From Sphingobacteriales bacterium (GTDB lineage: Bacteria; Bacteroidota; Bacteroidia; Chitinophagales; UBA2359), in the NCBI GenBank assembly GCA_016700115.1, contig CP064999.1, positions 2,728,001 through 2,792,000 on the forward strand: DNA of 64,000 nt. Reading direction: 5' to 3'. Of the stretch, positions 17,299-27,637 are shown one piece after another. Below the pieces are notes generated by a model, which saw nothing but the letters and a program-made list of their open reading frames with translations, was not told where the DNA came from and did no database searches. The position numbers and the translations under genes are program-made. The number at the start of each line of letters is the position of its first letter. Position 1 is the first letter of the stretch.

Positions 17299-18327
17299 TT
17301 AGAAATCGAGTTTACTATGGTTTTCACCAAATAACAGTTTTTTTACATTGTCGGATTGCAAAAACTCGTGCGGGAAACCAAGTTTTACTGTACTACATTC
17401 GTTCAGAGCTGCTACTTGTTCGGGTAGTAAATTTACCTTTAGGCAGTCGAGGTTATCATTTAGTTGTTTCAAATTTCTGGCACCAATTATGGGAATGATA
17501 TTTTTACCACGTTGCCGAATCCAATTCAGGGCAACATTCGAAGGCGTGCAGCCTATATCTTTGGCAATACTGACAACTTTATCCGCAATGGCAAAATTGG
17601 CTTCCGTTAACCTGGGGTTGTTTTCTTTCAGCCTTTTTTCCTCAACCGGCTGAAGATTGTTTGGTTGGTATTTTCCGGTAAGAATACCGGATGCAAGAGG
17701 TCCCCAAGCCAAAACAGATAGTCCGAAATGATCAGCCATTGGTAACAGGTCGCGTTCAACAGTTCTTTCAAGCAGATTGTATTGAATTTGAAGTCCAACA
17801 AACTGAGTCCATCCTTTACATTCGGCAAGCGTGTTACATTTTGCAACTATCCAGGCAGGAACATCAGAAATGCCGATATAAAGAACTTTACCCATGCGCA
17901 CCAAATCATCCATTGCACGCATTATTTCTTCAGGTTGGGTTGTAAAATCCCAGGCATGAATCCATAACAAATCAATATATTCAGTTTTTAGGCGGTTTAA
18001 GCTCGCATGTACAGATTGCATTAGATTCTTCCGGTGATTTCCTCCTGCATTCAGGTTTGCAGGGTTCATATTCAACGAGTATTTGGTTGCCAAAACAAAA
18101 TAGTCGCGGTCAGTTTGAATAAAATCGCTCAGAATTGATTCGCTGTTACCTTTGGTATAGTAATTTGCAGTATCAATAAAATTGCCTCCTGATTCGGCGT
18201 AAGTATCAAAAATCAATCGGCAATCTTCTTTGGCGGTTCCCCAACCCCAATCTTCTCCAAATGTCATGGTTCCCAATGCGAGTTCAGAAACCCTAAGCCC
18301 GCTTTTGCCTAATAATTTATACCGCAT
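17299..18327 (-). CDS. Aldo/keto reductase
   Basis: The 342-residue protein is an NADPH-type aldo/keto reductase with the catalytic tetrad D52, Y57, K82 and H124 (FIDTANYY, LATKY, LLWIHAWD). The cofactor-binding C-terminal part reads IIPIIGARNLKQLNDNL. It belongs to the group related to YajO/Tas and potassium-channel beta subunits and should reduce aldehydes or ketones in the cytosol. The substrate is unknown. It starts 15 bp after the secreted lipase gene on the same strand, so the two are probably cotranscribed. Confidence 0.9.
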   Translation of the reverse strand: MRYKLLGKSGLRVSELALGTMTFGEDWGWGTAKEDCRLIFDTYAESGGNFIDTANYYTKGNSESILSDFIQTDRDYFVLATKYSLNMNPANLNAGGNHRKNLMQSVHASLNRLKTEYIDLLWIHAWDFTTQPEEIMRAMDDLVRMGKVLYIGISDVPAWIVAKCNTLAECKGWTQFVGLQIQYNLLERTVERDLLPMADHFGLSVLAWGPLASGILTGKYQPNNLQPVEEKRLKENNPRLTEANFAIADKVVSIAKDIGCTPSNVALNWIRQRGKNIIPIIGARNLKQLNDNLDCLKVNLLPEQVAALNECSTVKLGFPHEFLQSDNVKKLLFGENHSKLDF

Positions 18328-18342
18328 CTTATTGGGTTTCGG

Positions 18343-19845
18343 TTATTTATGAAGTTGTGGTTGATAAATTAATGGAATTCCTGATTGTTGTCCATTGACA
18401 GAACTAAGAACAAGGACCAAAATCTGTGCCTTTTCATTTGTTTGATATGAAAAGGAAATAGTCTGCTGACCTCCAGCAACTGTTCCAGATTGAAGAGATT
18501 GCCCCTGAATTGTTAAAAGTTCCCATCCCGAAACCTGAGTCCTTACGTTGCTTAAGTCAATTGTACAAATATCAGAAAAAGGATTCGGGTAAGCGGTTGC
18601 TTTTAGGAGTTCAGGTATTTCCTGATGAATCCCAATTGCACAGCTTTCGCGCAGCGATCCAAACCATTGACGAAGTGCCAGGGCGTGATAAAGCCCTGCA
18701 TTTGAATGGCTAAATCCGCTTACCGTTTGCAACTCAACATCAGCAGCACCATTGAGTCCAAATTGTTCGAGAGTAAATAACACATTCGGAAACGGATTTT
18801 CGACATCGGCATCGCTGTGAAACAATCGCATCGGCATTTGTGGAGACCAGTCGTATAAATCATTAAAGGCCAGAAAATCACGCATCCAGAAGTCAGGATT
18901 ATATAAAAATTCTTCCCGGTAAATATCCTCCAGCATCCGGTTTGGAATACTGTCTAAAAGAGAAGTATTGGCAAAGGGGTTGGTTGCATCCAAAATTAGT
19001 GTGAGGAGTGAGTCATAGGGAGATTTAAAATAGTCGAAAAAAGGAGTGGTGATGCCCATGCTGATTAACTCTGGCTGGTAAATCTCGTAATAAGCGCGGC
19101 TAATCAGGCAAAAAGCATGAGGTTCTCCGGTTGTTCGTGTCGGAGAAGCCAAAGAGTCGGCAGCAATGCCGGAAAGGTCATAAGTACCTCCTCCCGGCAT
19201 AGCTGCTGTGATGGAAAACTCATCGGAATGATGTTCCTGAATTTGTTTACAGGTAGCCATGCTAGAATGTCCGCCCTGTGAATATCCGCTGATAAATAAT
19301 TGGTCATTAAAATCTATGCCGCTGTTTTGGCAATAGGTTCTTGTTGCACGGATCAGGTCTATGGTAGCTGCTGATTCGGTGGTTGCGTGCATAAACGCCT
19401 GAAACCCCGGCGAAGCATCATAGCCCAGATGTATATAATCGGGGGTTAGTGAAATATATCCGTTAGAAGCAATCCCTTTTCCGATAAACGAGTAAATATT
19501 GTTAAGAGAGGAAGGAGCCTCCCAATGTTTGAGGGCTAACCCATGACCATAAGTGCACATTGGAGGGGCACATGGATAATTGGTTGGAAATGAAACCAAA
19601 GCAGATGCAATGGTGGAAGACATGCCATCATAATCAACCGTTTCATATAACACTTTATAGGCAGCAATATCATATTCAAATCCAAAAAGAGAGGGAGGTA
19701 ATCCGGTGGCTGCAGTAGCTTCGGTCTGTAATTCTGCTACTGTTTTGGTTTCCATCAGGGTGAAACTGATGATATCCCCTCTTTCTGCATAAAGAAACGC
19801 CATTGGCATCAAGCACCAAACAAATATCAACATCAACCTGTACAT
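18343..19845 (-). CDS. Secreted lipase/esterase (alpha/beta hydrolase) with C-terminal sorting domain
   Basis: The 500-residue protein has a signal peptide (residues 1-20). Its alpha/beta-hydrolase domain has the nucleophile elbow GYSQG (S189), followed by GHSSMA. The fold resembles the secretory (LIP-type) lipases and related S9-like esterases. Candidate acid and base residues are in LFHSDADVENPF and SGFSHSNAG. The last ~85 residues (ATAYPNPFSDICTIDLS onward) form a T9SS sorting domain, although its end (QLHK) is less canonical than in the neighbours. Lipid or ester hydrolysis outside the cell is the likely role. It is first of a probable two-gene unit with the aldo/keto reductase. Confidence 0.8.
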   Translation of the reverse strand: MYRLMLIFVWCLMPMAFLYAERGDIISFTLMETKTVAELQTEATAATGLPPSLFGFEYDIAAYKVLYETVDYDGMSSTIASALVSFPTNYPCAPPMCTYGHGLALKHWEAPSSLNNIYSFIGKGIASNGYISLTPDYIHLGYDASPGFQAFMHATTESAATIDLIRATRTYCQNSGIDFNDQLFISGYSQGGHSSMATCKQIQEHHSDEFSITAAMPGGGTYDLSGIAADSLASPTRTTGEPHAFCLISRAYYEIYQPELISMGITTPFFDYFKSPYDSLLTLILDATNPFANTSLLDSIPNRMLEDIYREEFLYNPDFWMRDFLAFNDLYDWSPQMPMRLFHSDADVENPFPNVLFTLEQFGLNGAADVELQTVSGFSHSNAGLYHALALRQWFGSLRESCAIGIHQEIPELLKATAYPNPFSDICTIDLSNVRTQVSGWELLTIQGQSLQSGTVAGGQQTISFSYQTNEKAQILVLVLSSVNGQQSGIPLIYQPQLHK

Positions 19846-19960
19846 AGCTTAAGAATTTTACCTTAAAATTAAAAAAAACACAAAGATATTAAGTTGAATA
19901 CTACCCAAAAACCGGAAAGCTGGTTGTTCAGATTTAGGCTCATTTTTTTCAGCTAACTTT

Positions 19961-20647
19961 TTACCACTTGTCGCCTTTCATCAGTCCCCAAACAATCAGC
20001 CATTGAGAGAGGCAGTATGTTCCCATAATCCAGACTCTTGCTAAAGGTACCGGTTGATAAAACTTATTGATTGCAATCAGAGAATCTGAAACTACAAATA
20101 CCAAAGCTCCGATAAAAACAGCCCGGAAACTAATTTCAGGTACAACCCCGTATCGGTTCAATGCATAAACAGCCATTAACAATAAAACTGTTGCATATAC
20201 ACTTACAGGTATGGCTAAATCCTTTAAATTTGGAGACAGCAAATAGAGCAAAGCAATTTCAAAAACAACAAACGGAATCAAAAGCCACCAACTTTTTCTG
20301 AATATACCTTGTGTGATTGGCAGAGAAGTAAGCCGATATGCCCTGATGTATAGCAGGTGCGCTACTAAAAATGACACTAACCCGCTGATAAATAAAATTT
20401 GAGAAGTAGGTTTGATCATCAAAAATACATCACCGCAACAAGAGAAAAATAAAGAAACCAACACGATAATCGTCAGTTTGCCTGCCGGTTTTGGTGCATT
20501 AATCCAATACCACAGCATCAGATTGATCATCAAAAGTGGCTTCAGAAAGTATTCTAAGGTATGGTTTTGGAACAGGTCGGCACTAATGACCAAAGCGGAA
20601 ATGATAAAATACCGGAGGGTAAAGGATTTTGTGTATTTAACGGGCAT
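19961..20647 (-). CDS. YhhN/TMEM86-family membrane protein (lysoplasmalogenase-like)
   Basis: The 228-residue protein is almost entirely hydrophobic, with about eight membrane helices. The family signature motifs are visible: LKPLLM near residue 36, CCGDVFLMI near residue 70 and FVVSDSLIAINKF near residue 180. YhhN/TMEM86 proteins include lysoplasmalogenases, which cleave the vinyl-ether bond of lysoplasmalogens in the membrane. Whether this bacterium has plasmalogens is not shown here. A -7 element (TACATTTG on the minus strand, 20704-20697) lies about 50 bp upstream. Confidence 0.82.
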   Translation of the reverse strand: MPVKYTKSFTLRYFIISALVISADLFQNHTLEYFLKPLLMINLMLWYWINAPKPAGKLTIIVLVSLFFSCCGDVFLMIKPTSQILFISGLVSFLVAHLLYIRAYRLTSLPITQGIFRKSWWLLIPFVVFEIALLYLLSPNLKDLAIPVSVYATVLLLMAVYALNRYGVVPEISFRAVFIGALVFVVSDSLIAINKFYQPVPLARVWIMGTYCLSQWLIVWGLMKGDKW

Positions 20648-20856
20648 ATTCTTTTTAGTGAAGAAAATTGAATGTTAAAGATTTGAATTGATGTTACAAA
20701 TGTAAGGACTTTCCTTGTTATGGAAGCGTTTTTTGAAGCAACTTACTTTGTTTGAGATATGCGGTTGTACTTCAAAACTATTACCATGTATTTGGAGTTA
20801 TTGTAATCGTATTTCTGCAAAAGTTGTTTTTGATTTATTTATTTCTACTTCAGTGC

Positions 20857-21897
20857 ATGGATTCTATTACACAGTTTACCCTTGGTGCTGCTATCGGAGA
20901 GGCGGTACTTGGCAAAAAAATTGGCAATAAAGCAGTTCTTTGGGGAGGATTTGCCGGAACTATTCCGGATTTGGATGTGATGTTTAGCCCTTTGTTGGAC
21001 AATGTGCAAAGGCTGGGATTTCACAGAGGCTATAGTCATTCTTTGTTATTTGCGTTGATAGTAGGGCCTATTCTCGGTTGGTTGTTTTGGAAATGGTATA
21101 AAAATCACCCTGCTCAAACTACCCTTCAGGATTGGGTTAAATTGTTTCTGTTAGGAATTATTACACACCCTATTCTGGATTCTTTTACCACTTATGGCAC
21201 ACAGCTATTTTTACCCTTTAGCGATTACAGGGTAGGGTTAAACAATATTTTTATTGTTGACCCTATTTACACCATTCCCTTTTTGTTGCTGCTTATTCTT
21301 GCAATGTTTTTTAACCGCACAAACCCTTTGCGCAGGAAACTTAACTATGCCGGATTAATTATCAGCAGCGTTTATATGCTGTTTACTTTGGGCACTAAAG
21401 TTTATGTTGACCGCATTTTTGCCAATTCTCTTCATGAGCAAAAGATAGACTATCAGCGGTTTATGAGTGCAACAACCCCGCTTAACAGCATTTTATGGTA
21501 TGCGGTGGTTGAGGTGGACCGTGGTTATTATATGGGTTATTATTCCTTGTTTGACAAAGACCGCCATATACATTATGACTTTATTGCCCGAAACGATAGT
21601 TTGCTGTCCGGTATTCAGGATTCCTATGCTGTGGACAGGGTTAAGTGGTTCAGCAACGGATATTATGCAGTACGTCCGCATAATAATCCGGATGAAGTTC
21701 GATTTTATGACTTGAAATTCGGAAAAATGGGTTTTGAAGGTAGTACGGAAAAGTTTATTTTCGCTTTTAATCTTAAAAAACTCCCCGACGGAAATGTAGT
21801 AATGCATCAAAGCAGGGATGATAATGGAAGAGATTTTAAAATGGGGGATGCATTCCGGGAACTTTGGCAAAGGATTATGGGCATCAAGCCTATTTAA
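20857..21897 (+). CDS. Inner-membrane metal-dependent hydrolase (DUF457/YdjM-YbcI family)
   Basis: The family N-terminus MDSITQFTLGAAIGEAVLG begins at ATG 20857, so the longer reading from 20752 (35 extra hydrophobic residues) is rejected. The 346-residue protein has the putative metal-binding motif GFHRGYSHSLLF (His at ~50 and ~54), PDLD at 37-40 and a second His in THPILDSF. Four to five membrane helices follow, with a C-terminal soluble domain of about 150 residues. Homologues include E. coli YdjM, an SOS-induced inner-membrane protein. The reaction is unknown. It is divergent from the YhhN gene and ends at a strong terminator. Confidence 0.85.
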   Translation: MDSITQFTLGAAIGEAVLGKKIGNKAVLWGGFAGTIPDLDVMFSPLLDNVQRLGFHRGYSHSLLFALIVGPILGWLFWKWYKNHPAQTTLQDWVKLFLLGIITHPILDSFTTYGTQLFLPFSDYRVGLNNIFIVDPIYTIPFLLLLILAMFFNRTNPLRRKLNYAGLIISSVYMLFTLGTKVYVDRIFANSLHEQKIDYQRFMSATTPLNSILWYAVVEVDRGYYMGYYSLFDKDRHIHYDFIARNDSLLSGIQDSYAVDRVKWFSNGYYAVRPHNNPDEVRFYDLKFGKMGFEGSTEKFIFAFNLKKLPDGNVVMHQSRDDNGRDFKMGDAFRELWQRIMGIKPI

Positions 21898-21967
21898 TTT
21901 GAAGCAGGATAACTTATGTTGAGATAAACAAACCCATGTTTTTACTTTCTCTTCTTTAAGTTGGAAT

Positions 21968-22000
21968 TGGGCATCTCTTAGATATTGAGATGCCTTTTTA
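21968..22000 (+). terminator. Rho-independent terminator
   Basis: The stem GGCATCTC (21970-21977) pairs with GAGATGCC (21987-21994), followed by a T run. It lies 70 bp after the DUF457-family gene. Confidence 0.85.
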
Positions 22001-22157
22001 CTTTTTTATTGGCAATGTTATAACTGGATACCCATTTTAAACGGACGGAGTAAAAAATCAAGTTCCATAGTGACTTTTATCATTTATAAAACTGCTAAAT
22101 AACTTTACCTTCGCAGCAGATAAACACAATAGAATTTTAACAATAAATTAAAGCACA

Positions 22158-22544
22158 ATGAATGCAAAACATATTTATCTGAAAGACCTTCATTTTGAAC
22201 ACAAGATTTGGGAAAGTGAACTTAGTTTTTACAAAGAAGAATTAAAGATATTTCAACAAAGGTTGGGGGATGTGTCCCTGAAAAATACGAAGCATGAAGT
22301 TCAGGCTCAAATTGAGCATTTTCAGAATCAGTTTATACGCCAAAATGAGGTCATTGATGAATATCGCCATCAAATTAACGAACATGAAGGGCATCTGATA
22401 ACTGAAACCGAGAAGAATCCGACTGCTATTGAACATCGGTATTTCCCCGATCACAAAGAAATGAGAGATAATATGCAGATTTTCAGACGCCTTTACGGGG
22501 AATTGAAACATGAATTTATGAACTTCTTAGTAATGTGGATGTAA
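22158..22544 (+). CDS. Small conserved-looking coiled-coil protein, function unknown
   Basis: The 128-residue soluble protein is predicted to be mostly helical, with two or three heptad-rich segments (about residues 10-80 and 98-120) rich in Glu, Gln, Lys and His. No signal peptide, membrane helix or known motif was recognised. It sits alone between two terminators (21968-22000 and 22579-22612) and so forms its own transcription unit. TACCTTCG (22106-22113), one mismatch from the -7 consensus, is a possible promoter. Its isolated unit and good coding quality suggest a real gene. Confidence 0.75.
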   Translation: MNAKHIYLKDLHFEHKIWESELSFYKEELKIFQQRLGDVSLKNTKHEVQAQIEHFQNQFIRQNEVIDEYRHQINEHEGHLITETEKNPTAIEHRYFPDHKEMRDNMQIFRRLYGELKHEFMNFLVMWM

Positions 22545-22578
22545 TTGTTTTATAAACAGTCATTTTTTAACCAATTTC

Positions 22579-22612
22579 AGCCAACTGATGCTTTTGTGTC
22601 AGTTGGTTTTTT
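22579..22612 (+). terminator. Rho-independent terminator
   Basis: The stem CCAACTGA (22581-22588) pairs with TCAGTTGG (22599-22606) and is followed by a T run, 35 bp after the coiled-coil gene. Confidence 0.85.
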
Positions 22613-22715
22613 GTTTTTTTTACCATACCTTCGAAAGCCCATCAGGATACTTGTCTCTTGTGCATAGGGTTGAATCAGGATTTATCCCTTAACTTTAGGC
22701 AAAATATCTTTTTTT

Positions 22716-25700
22716 ATGTACCGGTTTTATGGGTTGGCTGTTTTGAGTGTACTCTCTTTTTTTATTTCTGTTAGAACGTTCGCTCAATCCGAATTTTATG
22801 GTATTCCAGTTATTCCAACTGAGTCAATATCGTCTAAAATAGACAAACATATCAGAGAATACCGGTTGTTTAAAATCCCTGCATCCGAAATAAGCAACTA
22901 TCTTAAGTTTTCGAGGAATAACAGGTTGAATCTAACCTTATATCTGGGAGAAGATTTGTGGAACCTCAACTTAACACCCAACGATATGCGGAGCAATGGG
23001 TTTAAGTTTTTTTTGCAAACTCAAATGGGGAAACAAATTTTACCAACTCCTACAAATATTGCATACAAAGGCAGCCTGATGGGTGGGGGAGAAGTGCGTT
23101 TATCGGTTGATCCCGGGTTTATTTACGGATTTGTTACCAATCCTCAAGGAATTGAGTTGATGATTGAACCTTTAAACTATTGGATTTCAGGAGCTGAAGA
23201 AGAGGTGTTTTTGATCTATAAACAGGACGACTTTATTCAAACTCATCCGCTCAATTGTTTTGAAAAAATAATTCATGAGGGGTACAAGCCCAGAGAAAAA
23301 GACGATGAAAACAAACAATTAAACGAATGTACAACAGTTGAGCTCACATTTGCAGCCGATTGGCTGTTGTTAGAGGAAAAAGGCAGCCCGGAAAAGGTAC
23401 ACAAACACCTCAATGCTGTTTTAAATGCTGTACAGCCTAATTATGCAGTATTTAGTATAGATTTTTTGCTTACTGAAATTGTGGTTTCGGGTTGTGAAAC
23501 CTGTGATGGGTATAGCAGTACACTGGATCCGGCTGCTCTGCAAACATCTTTTGCCGCATGGGGAAACGCCGGAGGATTTTCCCAACCTTTTGATGTAGCA
23601 CAATTGTGGACTGACCGCGATTTTACGGGAAGTGTAGTGGGTGTTTCACCGGTTGGCACACTTTGTACCAATAACCGGTATAGTCTGGTGCAGGATTACA
23701 GTGCAAACTTTAACTCGCTCAGAGCTTTATCGGCACACGAACTTGGTCATTGTTTTGGAGCAACCCACGATCCGAGCAATTCCTTATACCTCATGCAGCC
23801 AACTATTCTTCCTACGTTAACCGAATTTTCGTCAAACTCCATCAGTTTAATACAAACCCATCTCGGTAGCCGCACCTGTTTAGAACATCATTGCCCTTTT
23901 TGTTTATCAGCAACTCAGATTGCCTTCGACAGTAATACTAATACCCTGACCTGGCAAGACAATGCACCTCAATGTCAGGTCAGTATAAAACGGAGTGGCG
24001 AGGCTAACTGGATTTTACAAACTATGGTTTCCGGAGAGAGCTATACTTTTAGCGGACTGTCTGCATGTTATGATTATGAAGTTGAACTACTGCCTGTCTG
24101 TAGCGGAAATATTACCGCCTATCCTCAAACCCTGAACATCCCTGCCGTTAGCAGCCCTGCAAATATTATGGTTTCTCAACCCAGTGCAGGCACTGCGGTC
24201 ATTAACTGGACTAACGGGGGGAGTTTGGTGAGTGTAAGGATTAAAGAAACGGGAGGTGCTGTTTATTTGGTGAATACCGCAGTTACAACCAATACTTATA
24301 CAGTCAACGGGTTATCACCCTGTAAAAGCTATTCGGTGGAGTTGCAAAGTATTTGTTCTGGTTTTTTATTGAGCAATACGGCAACTGCCACAATCAGTGC
24401 AATTGTTCCTTATGTTGCTTTCGGATTGCCGTTATCCCCAACTTCGGCTAATGTAGGCTTTATTACCTATACTTTTACCTCATTCGATTATCTGATTCGA
24501 GTTAAACAGCAGGGAACATCGGTCTGGATTTTTGAAACCATCGCGCAAAGCGGGGTTAATTATTTATTAAACGGGTTACTACCTTGTACCTACTACGAGG
24601 TTTATGCCTATGCAAACTGCGGAGACGGACAACTCGGACCGCCAAGAATTCAACAATTCAGAACTTCTAATTTGTTTATCAGTGCACTGACACCCCAAAA
24701 CTGCAATTCTCAAACTGCCACTTATGATCTCGCATTAACAGTCAATTATCTTCAGTTGTCGGGTCAGTTTACTGTATCAGTAAACGGAGCTGAATACCCG
24801 CAAACTTATTCCGGAAGCCCTCAGCAAGTTATAATCCCCAATCTTCCGGCAACCGGAAATATGACCATAACCGTTTCCATTTCTGACAATCTGAACCCTT
24901 CTCTTTGTTTCGGAAGCAGTACTTATACCGGTTTTCGTCCACAGTGTGAATGTAGTACCGTATTTTCTGAAAATTTTGATGGTTGTTCCATTCCTGTAGG
25001 TTGGAGTAATAGTGCCATAGGTTTTAACCCGGCTGCTTTGTGGCAGTTTGGAACAACTACAGATGGCAACAGCATCAACGAATCCTGTATGATGTTTTTT
25101 GACGATGATGCTTATGATTCAGATGGAGGTGAAGCCCTGATGATTACTTCTCCGGTCATCAATATGAACAACTATTCTGCGGCATCGCTCCGGTTTAAAT
25201 ACAATTTCAACACGATAGGCGGGTTTTTCAGGGTTCGTGTATGGAGCGGAAGTGCATGGGAAGATGTGATTTATACTTTTAACAGCAACTGTGGATTTTG
25301 GGGTTGCAATTATGCACAGGCAGATATTGACATTACACCCTACCTCAACCCGGATTTTCAGGTGAGATTCATCTATAATGATGGGAATGGCTGGGACTGG
25401 TATGCCGGAATAGATGACTTTGAAATCTGCGCCTATTCCGCCCTTGTCAGTTGCAATGCGGGTTTTTACTTTCCGAACGGGAATACTTATTGCAAAGCTC
25501 AGGGTTTTGTTACTCCGGTGATTACCGGAAATCCCGGAGGAGTGTTTTCATCCACACCTGCAGGGCTTACTATTGATGCCCAGACAGGAGCAATTTTATT
25601 GACTTCCAGTTTGGCAGGTATTTATTCAATTCAATACACGTCAGACAGTTTTGGAGGGTGCTCTCAAAATTTTACCATAACCATTGCACAGGATTGCAAC

Positions 25701-26375
25701 ACGCCCGTTTTTGTCAAAGCTTTTTTACAAGGTGCCTTTAATCAGACAACCGATTTGATGAACACTACCCTTAACACGCTGAACATTATTCCATTAACTC
25801 AGCCTTATAATTTGCCGCCCTATAATTACAACGGCACAGAGTCTTTTGCCTCCCCTTCTGCAAAACCTGCTAATATGGTAGATTGGGTGTTAATAGAATT
25901 GAGAGAAACTGCCACCAAAATGCTGATAGCCAGAAAGGCCGCTGTTTTGTTAAATGACGGATGGATAACGGATGTAAACGGAAGCAGCGCAACAGGCGTA
26001 GTTTTTAACAATATTCCGCCAAACACAACCTGTTTTGTGGCAGTTCGCCATAGAAATCATCTCGCAGTTCTCAGCGATGTGCCGGTTGTATTGCCAAACT
26101 CCGGAAACACATTCGACTTTAGTCAGGCTGTTTCCAAGGCCTATGGCAATAATCAGCAAATTTTGTCAGGAACAAAAGCCCTTCTTTATTCGGGTGATGC
26201 CGATGCAAACGGAGCAGTAACAATTGGAGATTTCACCAAATACAAGCAGCAATTTTTACAACTAAGCAGCTATAAAGAAGCCGATGTAAATATGGACGGA
26301 GATGTTTCGTCTTTCGATTTTTCGGCAATGCAACCGAATTTTCAACGCATTGGTTTGCCTTTATTGCGCTATTAA
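22716..26375 (+). CDS. Giant secreted metzincin (reprolysin-like) protease with fibronectin-III and dockerin-like repeats
   Basis: The 1219-residue protein has a signal peptide (1-23, ending TFAQ) and a propeptide-like region (~24-205). The catalytic domain carries the full metzincin motif HELGHCFGATHD (H341, E342, H345, H351). The zinc site is intact, and a downstream Met-turn candidate is YLMQPT. Three fibronectin type III-like modules follow (~390-640), each with a PCxxYEV-like strand. Next come a lectin/MAM-like beta domain (~750-905, CSTVFSENFDGC onward) and a C-terminal pair of Ca-binding dockerin-like loops (DADANGAVTIGDF and DVNMDGDVSSFDF). No standard T9SS tail was seen at the end. 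Extracellular protein degradation is the likely role. Confidence 0.85.
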   Translation: MYRFYGLAVLSVLSFFISVRTFAQSEFYGIPVIPTESISSKIDKHIREYRLFKIPASEISNYLKFSRNNRLNLTLYLGEDLWNLNLTPNDMRSNGFKFFLQTQMGKQILPTPTNIAYKGSLMGGGEVRLSVDPGFIYGFVTNPQGIELMIEPLNYWISGAEEEVFLIYKQDDFIQTHPLNCFEKIIHEGYKPREKDDENKQLNECTTVELTFAADWLLLEEKGSPEKVHKHLNAVLNAVQPNYAVFSIDFLLTEIVVSGCETCDGYSSTLDPAALQTSFAAWGNAGGFSQPFDVAQLWTDRDFTGSVVGVSPVGTLCTNNRYSLVQDYSANFNSLRALSAHELGHCFGATHDPSNSLYLMQPTILPTLTEFSSNSISLIQTHLGSRTCLEHHCPFCLSATQIAFDSNTNTLTWQDNAPQCQVSIKRSGEANWILQTMVSGESYTFSGLSACYDYEVELLPVCSGNITAYPQTLNIPAVSSPANIMVSQPSAGTAVINWTNGGSLVSVRIKETGGAVYLVNTAVTTNTYTVNGLSPCKSYSVELQSICSGFLLSNTATATISAIVPYVAFGLPLSPTSANVGFITYTFTSFDYLIRVKQQGTSVWIFETIAQSGVNYLLNGLLPCTYYEVYAYANCGDGQLGPPRIQQFRTSNLFISALTPQNCNSQTATYDLALTVNYLQLSGQFTVSVNGAEYPQTYSGSPQQVIIPNLPATGNMTITVSISDNLNPSLCFGSSTYTGFRPQCECSTVFSENFDGCSIPVGWSNSAIGFNPAALWQFGTTTDGNSINESCMMFFDDDAYDSDGGEALMITSPVINMNNYSAASLRFKYNFNTIGGFFRVRVWSGSAWEDVIYTFNSNCGFWGCNYAQADIDITPYLNPDFQVRFIYNDGNGWDWYAGIDDFEICAYSALVSCNAGFYFPNGNTYCKAQGFVTPVITGNPGGVFSSTPAGLTIDAQTGAILLTSSLAGIYSIQYTSDSFGGCSQNFTITIAQDCNTPVFVKAFLQGAFNQTTDLMNTTLNTLNIIPLTQPYNLPPYNYNGTESFASPSAKPANMVDWVLIELRETATKMLIARKAAVLLNDGWITDVNGSSATGVVFNNIPPNTTCFVAVRHRNHLAVLSDVPVVLPNSGNTFDFSQAVSKAYGNNQQILSGTKALLYSGDADANGAVTIGDFTKYKQQFLQLSSYKEADVNMDGDVSSFDFSAMQPNFQRIGLPLLRY

Positions 26376-26650
26376 TTGCCGCATGTGGTTACTTAAAACA
26401 TTGGATTCATTGAACCTAAAAACTCTTTGGGCCTTCCGGCAATTTTTGGAATTTTTTGTGATGTTTTTGGGATGAAAATAAATGCAGCAAGCATAAAACT
26501 GCTCAGTAACTGAAACAGACGCAGGTATAATTTTTCAAAAATCCCCCATGTTTCTAAACGACAAACTTCTGAGATTTTGTCCAAAACACAAAAAATTACA
26601 AAACACCAAATTTGTGATATCAAGGCAGATTTAACTTCAGTCTGCTGAAG

Positions 26651-27124
26651 TTATAAGCGCTTTTCCATTTTAATATTAGCCCTTTCGTAGAGCCCTAATT
26701 CCAATTCAACTTCAACAAACCCGTATTTGCGGTAAAGATGAATTGCCTGCTTTAGTTTAGTATTTGAATATAAAATGAGCCTTTGAACGCCAATTTGTCC
26801 TGCAATTTTTAAACAGTGTTCCAACAAAAGCGTTCCGATTCCGAAACCTTGTGCTTTTTCTGTTACTGCCATTTTCCCCAATTCAAAAATCTGATCCGTT
26901 TTTTTCAGAAGTGAAGCAGTGCCAACAATTTCATGGTTCAGTTTTGCATAAAAAACAAAACCTCCTTTATCAATAATTTCAGTTTTAGGGTTAGAAAGCG
27001 AACGTACATCTCCCTCTTCTACTTGAAAATATTTTTCTAACCATTCGTAGTTTAATGTTTTAATCGGTTCGCAGATTTCGTCCGAAAAATCAATGATTTC
27101 AATGTTTGAGCCTTTGAAGATCAT
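26651..27124 (-). CDS. GNAT-family N-acetyltransferase
   Basis: The 157-residue protein has the GNAT fold. Motif A is clear: KMAVTEKAQGFGIGTLLLEHCL with the Q-x-x-G-x-G acetyl-CoA loop (~92-112). Motif B reads LYSNTKLKQAIHLYRKYGF. The N-terminal half is less conserved, as usual, and the acceptor substrate cannot be predicted. It is separated from the protease gene by about 275 bp in which no supported feature was found. Codon use looks like its neighbours. Confidence 0.88.
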   Translation of the reverse strand: MIFKGSNIEIIDFSDEICEPIKTLNYEWLEKYFQVEEGDVRSLSNPKTEIIDKGGFVFYAKLNHEIVGTASLLKKTDQIFELGKMAVTEKAQGFGIGTLLLEHCLKIAGQIGVQRLILYSNTKLKQAIHLYRKYGFVEVELELGLYERANIKMEKRL

Positions 27125-27637
27125 AGTATAATCTGAGTTTCAGGATGTGATTTTTTTCCGGATACCTACCAAAAAATCAAGCGGAACAACCACAAAGGTA
27201 ACTTAACAAACCAACAAACACTTTTCCCTACTAATTTACTGAACAGGATTAATGGAGAGGAAAAAATATTTGAAAGGATGCTTAGAATTGATAACATCCA
27301 ATCTATATTTAAGTTGAGATGGTGCAGGGTAAGTTGGCAGAGTATATTTTTGGAAGTGGTTAATGGTCTCATGCAGGTTGATGCGCGTTGTATTGTATCA
27401 TGAATGATGCCTTTGTTGGCATCAATGAATCATATAGGCATTGGCATCGTAGGCGTATTCAATGTTGTCAATACCGTTTTTAATTGCTATTTTGAAAAAA
27501 GTTGTTTAATGCAGTCGGGTTTAATGGTGAGGTCGTGCCGCCGGATTAGAGAACAATCGAAGATAAATATTAAAAAAAAGTGTTTAATTTGTTTAAGAAC
27601 AAAGTTGCATAAATGGTTGTTTTTTTAAAAAAAAACC
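27125..27637. other. Gene-poor, probably degenerate region
   Basis: No intact gene was found. Short open frames on both strands lack start signals and family features. A minus-strand frame around 27220-27400 reads like a coding remnant but is interrupted, so it is not called. The region borders the decayed toxin-antitoxin locus. Confidence 0.5.

Noticed and set aside
20752..20856. 35-residue N-terminal extension of the DUF457-family protein
   Set aside because: Family members begin with MDSITQFTLGAA-like sequence, which starts exactly at ATG 20857.
26393..26623. 76-residue minus-strand ORF after the metalloprotease
   Set aside because: Hydrophobic, low-complexity translation with no family features, no promoter and no good start context.
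27166..27628. Short ORFs on both strands in the gap before the antitoxin, including a YDAN-like text reminiscent of RHS repeats
   Set aside because: Frames are interrupted and the resemblance covers only a few residues, too little to call a gene or an RHS remnant.
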